From positions 1 through 64,000 of the forward strand of contig NZ_JAFNJE010000003.1 in assembly GCF_017368475.1 (NCBI RefSeq): 64,000 nucleotides of DNA. Direction: 5' to 3'. A model generated the notes under the pieces. The model ran no database searches, was not told where the DNA came from, and saw nothing but the letters and a program-made list of their open reading frames with translations. Numbering within the stretch: the first letter of the stretch is position 1; every line of letters starts with the position of its first letter. A program made the translations under genes and the position numbers. This document shows, in pieces, positions 44,570 to 54,230 of this stretch. The stretch is from Alteromonas sp. 5E99-2. Lineage in GTDB: Bacteria > Pseudomonadota > Gammaproteobacteria > Enterobacterales > Alteromonadaceae.

Positions 44570-46120
44570 ATGCATTTGAGCCGAAGGCATTTTTTGAATA
44601 TGTTAGCTGCTGCCGGTGGTTCTTCGTTAGTTTACAATGCAAGCTTGGCCATGGACTTTATGTCCAAAGACGCCAAATTAACGAGCTTAAACCTTCCTCC
44701 TGCAAATGATAAAAATAAGTCTATCGTTATTCTCGGAGCTGGTATTGCAGGACTAGCGACAGCCTATGAATTGGAAAAAGCAGGGTACAACTGCACTATT
44801 ATCGAGGCATCTCACCGTGCGGGAGGAAGAAACCTTACTTTACGTCATGGTGATTTGGTTGATGAATTAGGTAATCCGTCAATCTGTAATTTTGATGATA
44901 ATCATGAGCTATACATGAATTGTGGACCGGCACGTTTGCCTGGGCACCACCAACGTATATTACATTACTGTAAAGCCTTAAAAGTACCATTAAGAATTTT
45001 CGCTAATAGTAATCGTCTGGCTTACTTGCATGATTCTAAAAATTTTGGCGGAAAGCCTGTCCGTATTGGCGAACACATGGCTGATGGTCGAGGGTTTGTT
45101 GCTGAGTTAGCCCATAAATCGCTGACAACTGGGCAACTCGATGCTGGTTTGACAGAAGAGGATATCGCTAAGTTTAAACAGTTTATTGCAGCGTTTGGTG
45201 ATTTAAAGGAAAGTGGATTATATGAAGGAACCGAACGCGCCGGTTCGACTGTGGACCGGATGTTATTTCATGCTAAGCCCAAAGCTCCGAAATCGCTTAC
45301 TGAGTTAATTAATTCTCCCTTATTTAGCCGACTTCAATTTATGAGTGAAGCTTATGACTGGGGAGAGCCATTAATGACTCCAGAGGGCGGAATGGATAAA
45401 ATTGTTGATGGCTTCATGGGAGCACTTAAGTCTCCAGTTATCTTAAATGCCCAAGTTAAATCGATTTATCAAGGTGATAATGAAGTTGAAGTGAGCTATG
45501 TGAAAGATGGCAAGGTTGTTAAACATAAGGCAAATTATTGTTTTAACAACATTCCAGCTCATTTTATGAGTGGAATATATAACAACCTCTCAGAGAATTA
45601 TAGAACGGCACTCGGAGCCTTAAAACGAGGCAAGTTGTTTAAAATCGGTTTTCAAATGAAAGAGCGGTTTTGGGAAGATGAGGGGATCTATGGTGGCATT
45701 TCTTACACTGATCTTCCAGTGACTCAAATATGGTATCCATCAAATGATATATTTGGTGAAAAAGGGATCATGCTAGGTGCTTATGTTTGGGGGAACGAAC
45801 AAAACGAGTATTTTGAACGTATGACACCAAAGCAACGTTTGATTGTTGCAGCGGAAAATGGCGAAAAAATACATCCTGGTTATGCGAAATATATTGAGAC
45901 CGGAGTGTCTATTCCATGGAGCAGAATGAACCATATGATGGGGTGTGGTAGTCGCATGTCAGAAGACGACCACAAAAAATACTTTTCTTTATTACAACAA
46001 CCCGATGGGCGGCACTTCATGATTGGTGATCAAATTAGCTATCACCCTGGCTGGCAAGAAGGTGCACTAGCATCTGCTGAAAATGCGCTTAGTATTTTTA
46101 GTCAACAGGTTGGCAAATAG
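44570..46120 (+). CDS. Tat-exported flavin amine / L-amino-acid oxidase
   Basis: The 516-residue flavoprotein carries a twin-arginine signal (SRRHFLNML at 4-12), so it is folded with FAD before export. The Rossmann motif is GAGIAGLATAYE (56-67), the ribose-binding Glu is at about 79, and the amine-oxidase signature is RAGGRNLT (83-90). The C-terminal FAD motif reads MIGDQISYHPGWQEGALASA. The family oxidises primary amines or L-amino acids to imines. Here electrons probably go to the cytochrome c encoded 12 bases downstream rather than to O2. An exported RidA follows. Confidence 0.9.
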   Translation: MHLSRRHFLNMLAAAGGSSLVYNASLAMDFMSKDAKLTSLNLPPANDKNKSIVILGAGIAGLATAYELEKAGYNCTIIEASHRAGGRNLTLRHGDLVDELGNPSICNFDDNHELYMNCGPARLPGHHQRILHYCKALKVPLRIFANSNRLAYLHDSKNFGGKPVRIGEHMADGRGFVAELAHKSLTTGQLDAGLTEEDIAKFKQFIAAFGDLKESGLYEGTERAGSTVDRMLFHAKPKAPKSLTELINSPLFSRLQFMSEAYDWGEPLMTPEGGMDKIVDGFMGALKSPVILNAQVKSIYQGDNEVEVSYVKDGKVVKHKANYCFNNIPAHFMSGIYNNLSENYRTALGALKRGKLFKIGFQMKERFWEDEGIYGGISYTDLPVTQIWYPSNDIFGEKGIMLGAYVWGNEQNEYFERMTPKQRLIVAAENGEKIHPGYAKYIETGVSIPWSRMNHMMGCGSRMSEDDHKKYFSLLQQPDGRHFMIGDQISYHPGWQEGALASAENALSIFSQQVGK

Positions 46121-46132
46121 AGGAATAATTTT

Positions 46133-46762
46133 ATGTATAGAATAATAGCCATTAGCTTTATGCTGCTTTTTGTTTCTTTCTCGAATGCCCAAAATATGAT
46201 TGCAACACCTAGTTCAGTCGTACCTTGTACAGTGTGTCATGGGACTCAGCTTATGGGGAACAAAAGTAATGAAGCTCCACGACTTGCTGAATTACCAGCC
46301 TGGTATATTGAACGCCAAATTAATGAGTTTAAGGCCCAAGGACGAGGAGTACACCCTGACGATCATTCAGGCGCAGAAATGCTACCCTCTGCGATGTTGC
46401 TGACTCCAGAAGCGTTGCAAGAAGTATTTGAATTTATTGCTGTAGTTAAGCCTCCGCAGCCTGAGAAAACACTACACGGAGATATAGAACGAGGGAAGCA
46501 ATTGTATATGCAATGTGTGGCATGTCATGGAGCAGCAGGAGAAGGCGTCGAAATTTTAAAAGCTCCACCTTTGGCGGGTCAAAATGACTGGTATTTACTT
46601 AAACAGCTTCAGCATTTTAAAAGTGGAGTTCGGGGCGCGAACTCAAAAGATAGCAGTGTTCAGACTATGGTATTTGCTTCTAAGGCTTTATCTAATGAAA
46701 CTGATATGATTGATATAATAAGTTATATTTCAACACTCAATAATGAAACGGGAACAAACTAA
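46133..46762 (+). CDS. Exported di-heme cytochrome c (c4-like)
   Basis: The 209-residue protein has a signal peptide ending near residue 19 (SNAQ). Two class I heme sites are visible, CTVCH at 32-36 and CVACH at 128-132, with candidate axial methionines M83 or M88 and M179. The duplicated arrangement matches cytochrome c4, a soluble periplasmic electron carrier that feeds terminal oxidases. It is sandwiched between the flavin oxidase and ridA, so it is the likely electron acceptor of the oxidase. Confidence 0.92.
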   Translation: MYRIIAISFMLLFVSFSNAQNMIATPSSVVPCTVCHGTQLMGNKSNEAPRLAELPAWYIERQINEFKAQGRGVHPDDHSGAEMLPSAMLLTPEALQEVFEFIAVVKPPQPEKTLHGDIERGKQLYMQCVACHGAAGEGVEILKAPPLAGQNDWYLLKQLQHFKSGVRGANSKDSSVQTMVFASKALSNETDMIDIISYISTLNNETGTN

Positions 46763-46763
46763 A

Positions 46764-47261
46764 ATGAAAACACTTATTTCTTTATGTGCCACAACGCTAT
46801 TACTTAGCACCTCTGCGATGGCTGAAGTGACTAGACACAAGCTACCTAACAACAGTACGTTTCCAATTGCTAGAGCAGTGGAAGTTCCTGCGGACACAGC
46901 CTTAATTTATCATAGTGGGCAAGTGCCAAGCCCAGCTAATCCTAAGGCAGAAAAGTTCACAGCGGAATACTACGGAGATACTGAAGCTCAGACTTTGTCT
47001 ATATTTAAGAAGTTTGAAGAGTCATTTAAAGATTTAGGCGTAGACTTTGGTGATGCAGTAAAGCTTACTGTCTTCTTGGTTGGCGATCCGAAGCTTGATG
47101 GTAAGATGGACTTTGCAGGGTTTATGAAAGCTTATACTCAGTATTTTGGTACGGAAGCACAGCCTAATTTACCTGCGAGATCTGCAGTTCAAGTTGCCTC
47201 TTTAGTAAGACCTAATATGCTCGTAGAAATTGATATGGTATTAGCTAAGCCAAGCAAATAA
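46764..47261 (+). CDS. Exported RidA-family protein (periplasmic imine/enamine deaminase)
   Basis: I choose the ATG at 46764 (165 residues), just after the cytochrome stop. The preceding ATG at 46743 lies inside the cytochrome gene and would add a charged tail before the signal peptide. The signal ends near AMA|E. The RidA core shows LIYHSGQVP, DAVKLTVFLV and the active-site arginine in NLPARSAVQV, closing with VEIDMVLAK. RidA proteins hydrolyse reactive imines and enamines made by amine or amino-acid oxidation. Most are cytosolic; export here fits an oxidase acting in the periplasm. Confidence 0.9.
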   Translation: MKTLISLCATTLLLSTSAMAEVTRHKLPNNSTFPIARAVEVPADTALIYHSGQVPSPANPKAEKFTAEYYGDTEAQTLSIFKKFEESFKDLGVDFGDAVKLTVFLVGDPKLDGKMDFAGFMKAYTQYFGTEAQPNLPARSAVQVASLVRPNMLVEIDMVLAKPSK

Positions 47262-47288
47262 CATTCGTAATTTCCAAAAATTAAAAAA

Positions 47289-47323
47289 TGGGAATATTAG
47301 AACGATTTCGCACTATATTCCCA
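47289..47323 (+). terminator. Inverted repeat after ridA, terminator or operator candidate
   Basis: TGGGAATAT (47289-47297) and ATATTCCCA (47315-47323) are exact complements around a 17-base loop, followed by AATTTTC. It lies 28 bases after the ridA stop and 231 before the second receptor. Confidence 0.45.
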
Positions 47324-47554
47324 AATTTTCAAAAAATCTTCACATAAATGTCATCTTTTTATTAAAATCATCCTAATTTAGGTGTATCTTTGCCGCCGTG
47401 AATTAGTTTTTTGGCAAAAACACAGCATATTCAATTAGTTTTACCAATAATTGAAACGAAGCGTATTTTGTTACTTACTTATTTCACAGGCTCATTGCAG
47501 CTCGATATCAAAAAAGTTCGTCATGATGACGATATACTAATAATTAGGAAAATA

Positions 47555-50278
47555 ATGCATTTAAAATTACAAAAAAGAACATTTAAAAAAAGTACATTAG
47601 CTATCGCTTGTACACTTCCTCTTTTGTCAGCGCTACCTTTTCAGGTTTTATCCCAAGAATCCGAAACAGAAGCGGTTCCTGAAAACATAATTGTTACAGG
47701 TACCCGTGTTTTTGACCGTTCAGCCGCCGACTCTCCTGTTCCTGTAGATGTTATAGGTGCACAAGAGTTTAGACAAAATTCGTCTTCTGATGTTCAAGAT
47801 TTACTTCGTACGGCTGTGCCGTCATTCGCTGTTAACGCTCAGCCTATTAGTGACGCAGCGACAATTGTCAGACCTGCTAACTTACGTGGCTTATCTCCCG
47901 ATAATGTACTTGTTCTTGTAAACGGAAAAAGACGCCACCGTGGTTCTGTTATCTCATTTTTAGGTGGTGGCATTTCTGATGGAGCTCAAGGCGTTGATAT
48001 TTCTGCCATACCTTCGTTAGCGTTGAAACAAGTTGAAGTTCTTAAAGATGGAGCGTCGTCTCAGTACGGTTCAGATGCTATTGCAGGTGTACTTAACTTC
48101 ATATTGAGAGACGATGCTGAAGGGGTAGATTTACAAGCTCGTTACGGTTCTACCTATGAAGGTGATGGCGACAACTTTATCGTTGCAGCAAACATTGGTC
48201 TTCCTTTAGGCGATAACGGTTTTGTTAATTTGACCGGTGAGTTTAGAGAAGCTGACGCAACAATCCGTTCAGTGGTACGTGATGACGTTCAGTTTGCGAT
48301 TGATAACGGCTATACCCCAGCAGCTGATTTCAGTGCTATTAATGCTTTTACCGATGAAGTTCCTCAGTATTGGGGACAGCCTGATGTTGAAGATGATTTC
48401 AAGTTATTTGTGAATTCAGAATATGAAATCAATGAAAAGGCAACCGTTTATCTTTTTGGTAACTACGGCGAGCGTACGGTTACTGGTGGTTTCTTCTATC
48501 GAAATGTAGTTGGAAACGAATCTGGAGGTGGCCAACGTGGTGGTGTATTTGCAGGCCCAACAGTTGACCCATTAACTGGTTTGGCGTCTGATACAGGAGT
48601 TAATTCAGTTTTAGTTGGAGACTTAGACGGTTTAGGCGTTGGCGGTGAGTGTATAGCAGGGATTCCATTAGGGGGATCTGGCGGTGTAATACCGGATGCA
48701 GATTTATTAGCTGAGGTTGTTGCTGATGACAACTGCTTCTCGTTTATCGAAACTTTCCCTGGTGGTTTCACACCTCGTTTTGGTGGAACAAATGAAGACC
48801 AGTCGATTACCGTAGGCATACGTGGCGATTTAGATATTGGTAATGGGCTATATTATGATTTTAGTGGCCAACGTGGGTCAAATCGCACAGATTTCGTTAT
48901 TGAAAACACAATTAATGCATCTTTAGGCCCATTGACTCCTACGAGTTTCGAGCCAGGTGGTCAAGAACAAACAGAAACACTGTTTAACTTAAACTTTGTT
49001 TATGGTGTTGATATTGGTTTCTATTCAGATCTAAATATCGCTTTCGGTGCTGAATATCGTGAAGAAGAATTCGATCTTTTTGCAGGTGATGCTGCATCGT
49101 TTGAATTGGGTCCACTGGCTAGCCAAGGATTTGCGTCAAGTTCAAACGGTTTTGGTGGTTTCCCTGAGGATACCTCTGCGTCTCAAGACAGTACGGCATT
49201 TTATATTGACTTAGAAGCTGAAGTCACTGAGAAGTTGACAGTACAAACTGCAATAAGAACTGAAAATTTCAGTGAGTTTGGAAGTACAACTGATTTTAAA
49301 TTAGCAGGCTTATACCACCTTAATGATAGTGTAAGACTGCGAGGTGCATTCTCTACAGGCTTCCATGCGCCAACAGCAGGGCAAGCTAATATTACCAACG
49401 TAACAACACAAAATGTTAACGGTGTGCTTATTGACCAAGGTACCTTACCTCTTTCTTCTGTTGCAGGCCAGCTTGCCGCTGACTTCGTAGAAAGCGCCGG
49501 TAATGGTCGACCTGACTTAGGCCCTGAAGAAGCTGTTAATTATTCTGTAGGTATTGGTTTTGACATTGCGGGATCTAACTGGACAATAGACGCATACCAA
49601 ATTGAATTGGAAGATCGCGTTGCACTTGGTGCCAATGTAGATTTCCTTGATGCGCTTAATTTTGCTGGTGGTGGAGCTGATTTTGAATCTGTATCAGAAG
49701 CATTAACAATACTTGATGCTAACGGTACGATTGATCGTGCAGATTTCCTTGGGCTAGATGATTTATCAGAATTCAGATTCTTTTCAAATAGCTTTGATAC
49801 AACTACTCGTGGTATAGACGTTGTAGGTAATTTAAGCTTTGATTTAGCTGGTGGCGAATCTCGTCTAACCGTTGCTGCTAACTATAACGAAACTGAGGTT
49901 GATGATGTAGGCGTTCTAAATCCAATAGATGATGATCGAGTTGCTGCAATCGAAGATTTATTGCCGAATTTAAGAGCCAACATTTCTTGGTCTCATACCC
50001 AAGGTAAATTCACAACTCTGTTGCGTGCTAACTACTTCGGTGGTTGGGATGACACAAGTAATGGCGTTGACAATATTGATGCAGAAGTGCTTATTGATGC
50101 GCAAGTAGCATATCAATATAACGATAATTTGAAGCTTATTGCTGGTGTTGACAATTTGTTTGACACATTCCCAGAGGAAAACCCTGATGCAGGGGCGTTG
50201 GGTCAATTATACTCTCAAGCAAGTCCATTTGGTTTTAACGGTGGAAGTTGGTATTTAGAAGTACGATACGCTTACTAA
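47555..50278 (+). CDS. TonB-dependent receptor, second of the amine-oxidation locus
   Basis: The 907-residue receptor starts at the ATG at 47555, with AGGAA upstream. An in-frame TTG at 47411 would place 48 non-signal residues before the MHLKLQKRTFKKSTLA signal peptide. TonB-box NIIVTGTR, plug motifs LRGLSPDNVLVLVNGKRRHR and EVLKDGASSQYGSDAIAGV, and a complete barrel ending LEVRYAY are present. It is a paralogue of the receptor at 41698-44343. Having two related receptors around one oxidase suggests different size or isomer forms of one substrate class. Confidence 0.92.
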   Translation: MHLKLQKRTFKKSTLAIACTLPLLSALPFQVLSQESETEAVPENIIVTGTRVFDRSAADSPVPVDVIGAQEFRQNSSSDVQDLLRTAVPSFAVNAQPISDAATIVRPANLRGLSPDNVLVLVNGKRRHRGSVISFLGGGISDGAQGVDISAIPSLALKQVEVLKDGASSQYGSDAIAGVLNFILRDDAEGVDLQARYGSTYEGDGDNFIVAANIGLPLGDNGFVNLTGEFREADATIRSVVRDDVQFAIDNGYTPAADFSAINAFTDEVPQYWGQPDVEDDFKLFVNSEYEINEKATVYLFGNYGERTVTGGFFYRNVVGNESGGGQRGGVFAGPTVDPLTGLASDTGVNSVLVGDLDGLGVGGECIAGIPLGGSGGVIPDADLLAEVVADDNCFSFIETFPGGFTPRFGGTNEDQSITVGIRGDLDIGNGLYYDFSGQRGSNRTDFVIENTINASLGPLTPTSFEPGGQEQTETLFNLNFVYGVDIGFYSDLNIAFGAEYREEEFDLFAGDAASFELGPLASQGFASSSNGFGGFPEDTSASQDSTAFYIDLEAEVTEKLTVQTAIRTENFSEFGSTTDFKLAGLYHLNDSVRLRGAFSTGFHAPTAGQANITNVTTQNVNGVLIDQGTLPLSSVAGQLAADFVESAGNGRPDLGPEEAVNYSVGIGFDIAGSNWTIDAYQIELEDRVALGANVDFLDALNFAGGGADFESVSEALTILDANGTIDRADFLGLDDLSEFRFFSNSFDTTTRGIDVVGNLSFDLAGGESRLTVAANYNETEVDDVGVLNPIDDDRVAAIEDLLPNLRANISWSHTQGKFTTLLRANYFGGWDDTSNGVDNIDAEVLIDAQVAYQYNDNLKLIAGVDNLFDTFPEENPDAGALGQLYSQASPFGFNGGSWYLEVRYAY

Positions 50279-50300
50279 ATATAAGGTAATTTAACTATAA

Positions 50301-50331
50301 AAAACCGAGGTTAACACCTCGGTTTTTTTTT
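50301..50331. terminator. Bidirectional intrinsic terminator
   Basis: AAAACCGAGG and CCTCGGTTTT form the stem with a 6-base loop and eight or more Ts on the plus strand. On the minus strand it also serves the converging lipoprotein gene, whose stop is at 50330. Confidence 0.9.
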
Positions 50332-50797
50332 ATAAGAATCTGTCGGGATGAATTTTATCTACTCGCCATTCTCCGTTTACTTTTACCATTTCAATGGTTC
50401 TTATATCATCCATTTTATCCCCATCTTTATATCCGGTGAAAAATAAATGTATTGTAGCTTTTTGAGAAAATTCTGAACGACCTGCTGTACCTGCGCCTTT
50501 AGGGTTAATTTCTACAGTATCAAACATAAGGTTAACAACATTACGTTGAATGTTTCGATTACTACGGTAGCGTTTTAGTACTCTAGCCAAACGTTCAGTG
50601 CTCAGTTCTAGTACTTTATTTGTATTGGGATCATTATAAAGACTTTGCATAAATTTTACGGCGGTAAACTGAGGTGTTCCATCATCAAGCATACCATAAC
50701 GACCTACGCCTTCTTCTTCTTCATCTTTGTCTTTCTTGCACCCAGAAAGACAAATACAGATTATAACTAACAATAAACTTAGTTTTCTTAATAGCAT
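50330..50797 (-). CDS. Lipoprotein, NTF2-like fold probable
   Basis: The 155-residue protein starts at the ATG at 50797; a longer frame upstream lacks a signal. It has lipobox CLSGC (Cys near residue 19), followed by a charged KKDKDEEEE linker. The soluble part contains AVKFMQSLYNDPNTNKVLEL and the closing TIEMVKVNGEWRVDKIHPD, typical of small NTF2-like or DUF4878 lipoproteins. No enzyme motif is seen. It converges on the second receptor gene. Confidence 0.7.
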   Translation of the reverse strand: MLLRKLSLLLVIICICLSGCKKDKDEEEEGVGRYGMLDDGTPQFTAVKFMQSLYNDPNTNKVLELSTERLARVLKRYRSNRNIQRNVVNLMFDTVEINPKGAGTAGRSEFSQKATIHLFFTGYKDGDKMDDIRTIEMVKVNGEWRVDKIHPDRFL

Positions 50798-50896
50798 GAT
50801 AATTGGGTAATTAAATATAGTTGATATCAGTATAGTAAATTCAGTGTGATTGGCGAATATGAATAAACAAAAAGGAAATTGTGAAGGTAGAGATAA

Positions 50897-50938
50897 CAAA
50901 AAACCAGTTTCAATAGGGTAACTGAAACTGGTTTTTTA
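50897..50938 (-). terminator. cysK intrinsic terminator
   Basis: AAAACCAGTTTCA and TGAAACTGGTTTT form a long stem around a 10-base loop, T-rich on both strands. It lies 32 bases after the cysK stop on the minus strand. Confidence 0.88.
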
Positions 50939-50969
50939 ATTGAATTGTTGGCTAATTAACTAGCGATGT

Positions 50970-51935
50970 TTATTGAACTTCTTCTTTTTCGCTAAACTCA
51001 CCTGCAAACAAAGGGCTGCTTAAGTAACGTTCGGTGCCACTTGCAAGTAAGACAACAACAACTTTATCTTTGTTTTCAGGACGTTCTGCATACCTTTTCG
51101 CAGCAACAACCGCAGCACCAGATGAAATACCAGCGAGGATACCTTCTTCTTTTAATAACCTTTGAGTCATTTCCATGCATTCGTCATTAGTCACTTGTTC
51201 TACTTCATCAACTAAATCTAAGTCTAAGTTTCCAGGAATGAAGCCAGCACCAATACCTTGAATTTTGTGCGGTCCAGGAGTCAGTTCTTCACCGGCTTTG
51301 GCTTGGGTAATAACTGGGGAGTCTGTCGGTTCAACAGCAACAGAGGTAATCGCTTTACCTGCAATTTCTTTTATATAGCGAGTAACACCGGTTATTGTAC
51401 CACCGGTTCCTACACCAGCAACAAACGCATCTATAGTGCCGTCAGTATCTTTCCAGATTTCAGGGCCAGTGGTTTTTACATGAATTTCAGGGTTAGCAGG
51501 ATTATCAAACTGCTGAAGGTGAACAAATTTGTCTGGGTCACTAGCAACAATTTCTTCAGCTGCAGCGATAGCGCCTTTCATTCCTTTTGGCGCTTCAGTT
51601 AGTACCAAATTGGCACCTAAGGCTTTAAGTAACTTACGGCGTTCTAAGCTCATGCTGCTAGGCATAGTTAACGTAAGTTTATATCCACGAGAAGCTGCGA
51701 CAAAGGCTAAAGCGATACCTGTATTACCACTAGTTGGCTCTACAATTTCTTTACCTTCTTTTAAAACACCACGTTTTTCAGCATCCCAAATCATGTTTGC
51801 GCCGATACGGCATTTCACACTAAAGCTAGGATTACGAGACTCTATTTTGGCGTAAACGTTTCCTGTAGTTACACGATTAAGCTTAACTAAAGGGGTGTGG
51901 CCTATTGCCAATGAATTGTCGTCAAATACCTGCAT
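50970..51935 (-). CDS. cysK: Cysteine synthase A (O-acetylserine sulfhydrylase)
   Basis: The 321-residue PLP enzyme starts at the ATG at 51935 ([19 protein letters not shown]); an upstream in-frame start adds an unrelated tail. PLP lysine K41 is in [14 protein letters not shown], the substrate-binding loop is [12 protein letters not shown] and the phosphate cup is [10 protein letters not shown]. The long form with an intact C-terminal region fits CysK rather than CysM. It makes cysteine from O-acetylserine and sulfide. The intergenic region upstream has an inverted repeat that could be a CysB-type site. Confidence 0.96.
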   Translation of the reverse strand: MQVFDDNSLAIGHTPLVKLNRVTTGNVYAKIESRNPSFSVKCRIGANMIWDAEKRGVLKEGKEIVEPTSGNTGIALAFVAASRGYKLTLTMPSSMSLERRKLLKALGANLVLTEAPKGMKGAIAAAEEIVASDPDKFVHLQQFDNPANPEIHVKTTGPEIWKDTDGTIDAFVAGVGTGGTITGVTRYIKEIAGKAITSVAVEPTDSPVITQAKAGEELTPGPHKIQGIGAGFIPGNLDLDLVDEVEQVTNDECMEMTQRLLKEEGILAGISSGAAVVAAKRYAERPENKDKVVVVLLASGTERYLSSPLFAGEFSEKEEVQ

Positions 51936-52309
51936 GGTTTTTCCTTTTATTATGTTCGCATACGTGAATGACCACAGCATAACGCAATGAGTTGCATATC
52001 GCTTAAGAGGTCAGAGCAGTTAAAAATAATCGTATTACAATAAACGATCTTGATTGTTCTTACTATCATTGGTGCGTTTGATAAAAATTCAAAGTTATTT
52101 TCGCTATAACTTATGGTTTTAATGATTATTTATTAAAAATAACCATAGCATTGACACACTGACTAATTTTACACCAATGGTAGCTCAACGAAGGCATTCG
52201 TCGCAGCTTACTGTAAGACGCTACAAAATTGTGATAGAAAAGATATATATAGTCGTTTTTGTTTGATTCAAAAGCCATCTAATCATTTTCTTAAATTTGA
52301 GTACAACTT
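51936..52309. promoter_or_regulatory. Divergent region between cysK and ggt, 374 bases
   Basis: An inverted repeat, TATGGTT (52112-52118) with AACCATA (52141-52147), lies mid-region and could mark a regulator shared by both genes, possibly CysB. A small ACGAA/TTCGT hairpin is at 52189-52202. No ORF is credible. Confidence 0.4.
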
Positions 52310-54067
52310 ATGAAATCATCTGTTTTTCTGTGTGCACTAGTCTCTGCATTTGCCTTATCGGGATGCAATGCAAAAGACGAAAATAGTACTAACAAAGAGC
52401 ACAAACCTTTAACTAAGCCACAAGCTATGATAGTTACGGCAAATCCTCATGCTACGCAAGCAGGTCTAGATGTTCTGCGTGCTGGTGGGTCTGCCGTAGA
52501 TGCAGCCATCGCGGTGGAATCCGTACTTAGTTTGGTAGAGCCACAAAGTTCGGGGTTAGCTGGCGGGGCTTTCATGGTGCATTATGACAATGAAACCAAA
52601 GAAATAGCCGTTTACGATGGGCGAGAGACAGCTCCTGCAGGCGCTACAGCAGACATGTTCTTGCAACAAAATGGAAAAAGACTTCCATTCATAGAAGCGA
52701 AAACAAGTGGGCTATCAACCGGTGTGCCCGGTGTACTATCAATGTTATCGCTAGCCCATAAAGAGCACGGTGAGTTGCCTTGGAAAGGGTTGTTTACAAG
52801 AGCCACAGAGCTTGCTGAAGAAGGGTTTGAAATTTCACCTCGCTTGTTTGGAATGCTTGAGCGATTTGGTAAATTTATACCAAGTACACCAGAGCAAGGG
52901 CCCACAGATGCCTATGAATATTTCTTTGATGATGAAGGTAAACCGCACCCTGTCGGTTACAAGCTTAAAAATCCAGACTATGTAGAAACGCTTAATATAG
53001 TGTCTAACAATGTGGATGATTTTTATCATGGTGATATTGCTAAAAAGATAGCTGAAATGGTACAAAAATCACCGAGAGCCGGGACTATTACTGCGAAAGA
53101 TATTGCTGGATATAAGGCTGTTAAACGAAGTGCATTATGTCAGCCATACCGAGACACTCAAATATGTGGAGCTCCACCGCCTTCATCTTGGCTTGCCGTT
53201 GGTATGATTATGGGAATTTTAGAAAATGGACCTAAACCCACACCAGAAGGCGCTAGTGATCCTGCCAATTGGGCTGTTATTGCGCAGGCGCAACAACTTG
53301 CGTATTCAGACAGAGACCGATTTATCGGTGATCCAAATTTTGTCGACATGCCAATAAAAGGGATGTTAAACAAAGAGTACCTCAAAAAGAGAGCTGAACT
53401 TATTACTCCTAATGCAAATACGCAAACCTATCAAGTAGGCAACCCTTGGGCATACAATGATAAGCCTGAAGATATCATTGCAGGCGTTGATACGACAGAC
53501 GATGTTCACGGTACAACCCACTTTGTAATTGTTGATACCAAGGGCGATGTTGTCTCCATGACTGCCACCGTTGAAAGCATATTTGGCACAACTCGTATGG
53601 TTGGAGGTATGTTCTTAAATAATCAGCTTACCGATTTCTCGTTCCAACCAGTGGACAGCGAAGGAAACCCAGTGGCTAATGCTGTTGCTCCGAATAAACG
53701 TCCTCGTTCTTCTATGTCGCCAACAATCGTATTAGATAAAAATGGTGAATTTCTTATGGCGACGGGCTCTCCAGGTGGAAACAATATTATCGCTTATACA
53801 GCAAAAACATTAGTTGGTGTTTTTGAATGGGGGCTTGGTCCGCAAGAAGCGGTCGACTTACCTAATATGGTCGCAAGAGGCGAAAAAGTAAGATTAGAAA
53901 AAGGCGCGACGCCGCAGTCTCTTATCGATGCAATGAAGGAATTAGGTTTCAATGTAGATGCATCGAGAGGAGAAAACTCAGGTCTTAGCGTTATTCTTCG
54001 TCGGCCTGATGGTAGTCTAGAGGGTGCAGCAGATAAACGTAGAGAAGGTGTGATTGGTCAGCTTTGA
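52310..54067 (+). CDS. ggt: Gamma-glutamyltransferase lipoprotein
   Basis: The 585-residue protein has lipobox LSGC (Cys19). The precursor self-cleaves before the catalytic threonine T402 in DVHGTTHFVIVD, giving large and small subunits. The glutamate-binding arginine region reads SSGLAGGAFMVHY and VYDGRETAPAGA. The oxyanion loop GSPGGNNI is at about 488-495. It hydrolyses or transfers gamma-glutamyl groups of glutathione and related compounds in the periplasm, releasing Cys-Gly. It is divergent from cysK, a sensible sulfur-metabolism neighbour. Confidence 0.94.
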   Translation: MKSSVFLCALVSAFALSGCNAKDENSTNKEHKPLTKPQAMIVTANPHATQAGLDVLRAGGSAVDAAIAVESVLSLVEPQSSGLAGGAFMVHYDNETKEIAVYDGRETAPAGATADMFLQQNGKRLPFIEAKTSGLSTGVPGVLSMLSLAHKEHGELPWKGLFTRATELAEEGFEISPRLFGMLERFGKFIPSTPEQGPTDAYEYFFDDEGKPHPVGYKLKNPDYVETLNIVSNNVDDFYHGDIAKKIAEMVQKSPRAGTITAKDIAGYKAVKRSALCQPYRDTQICGAPPPSSWLAVGMIMGILENGPKPTPEGASDPANWAVIAQAQQLAYSDRDRFIGDPNFVDMPIKGMLNKEYLKKRAELITPNANTQTYQVGNPWAYNDKPEDIIAGVDTTDDVHGTTHFVIVDTKGDVVSMTATVESIFGTTRMVGGMFLNNQLTDFSFQPVDSEGNPVANAVAPNKRPRSSMSPTIVLDKNGEFLMATGSPGGNNIIAYTAKTLVGVFEWGLGPQEAVDLPNMVARGEKVRLEKGATPQSLIDAMKELGFNVDASRGENSGLSVILRRPDGSLEGAADKRREGVIGQL

Positions 54068-54088
54068 CAACAACATTATCGTTTCGAA

Positions 54089-54113
54089 GGCAGTTCATTA
54101 CGACAGAACTGCC
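54089..54113 (+). terminator. Hairpin after ggt
   Basis: GGCAGTTC (54089-54096) and GAACTGCC (54106-54113) form an 8-bp perfect stem 22 bases after the ggt stop. The following T-tract is weak. Confidence 0.5.
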
Positions 54114-54230
54114 ATTCTCTATAAACAATTATTATTGACTTGAATTTATTGCATTAGAGCCAAAGATAAGAGGTCTTTAAACCATCTTGTTTTAGGTGAA
54201 GTTGAAAACGATATAGTCTCCAACTTAAGG

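Noticed and set aside
47411-47554. N-terminal extension of the second amine-locus receptor from a TTG
   Set aside because: The extra 48 residues do not form a signal peptide and precede a clean ATG with a Shine-Dalgarno and signal sequence at 47555.
48496-48819. Minus-strand frame of 107 codons inside the second receptor gene
   Set aside because: Pro/Ser-rich shadow frame without start signal or homology-like motif.
50798-50899. Longer start for the lipoprotein gene
   Set aside because: The extended N-terminus would bury the lipobox more than 50 residues in; the ATG at 50797 gives a standard lipoprotein signal.
52141-52310. tRNA-like or attachment-site sequence upstream of ggt
   Set aside because: The GGTAGCTCAACGAAGGCATTCG stretch lacks an acceptor stem and T-loop; only a short hairpin remains.
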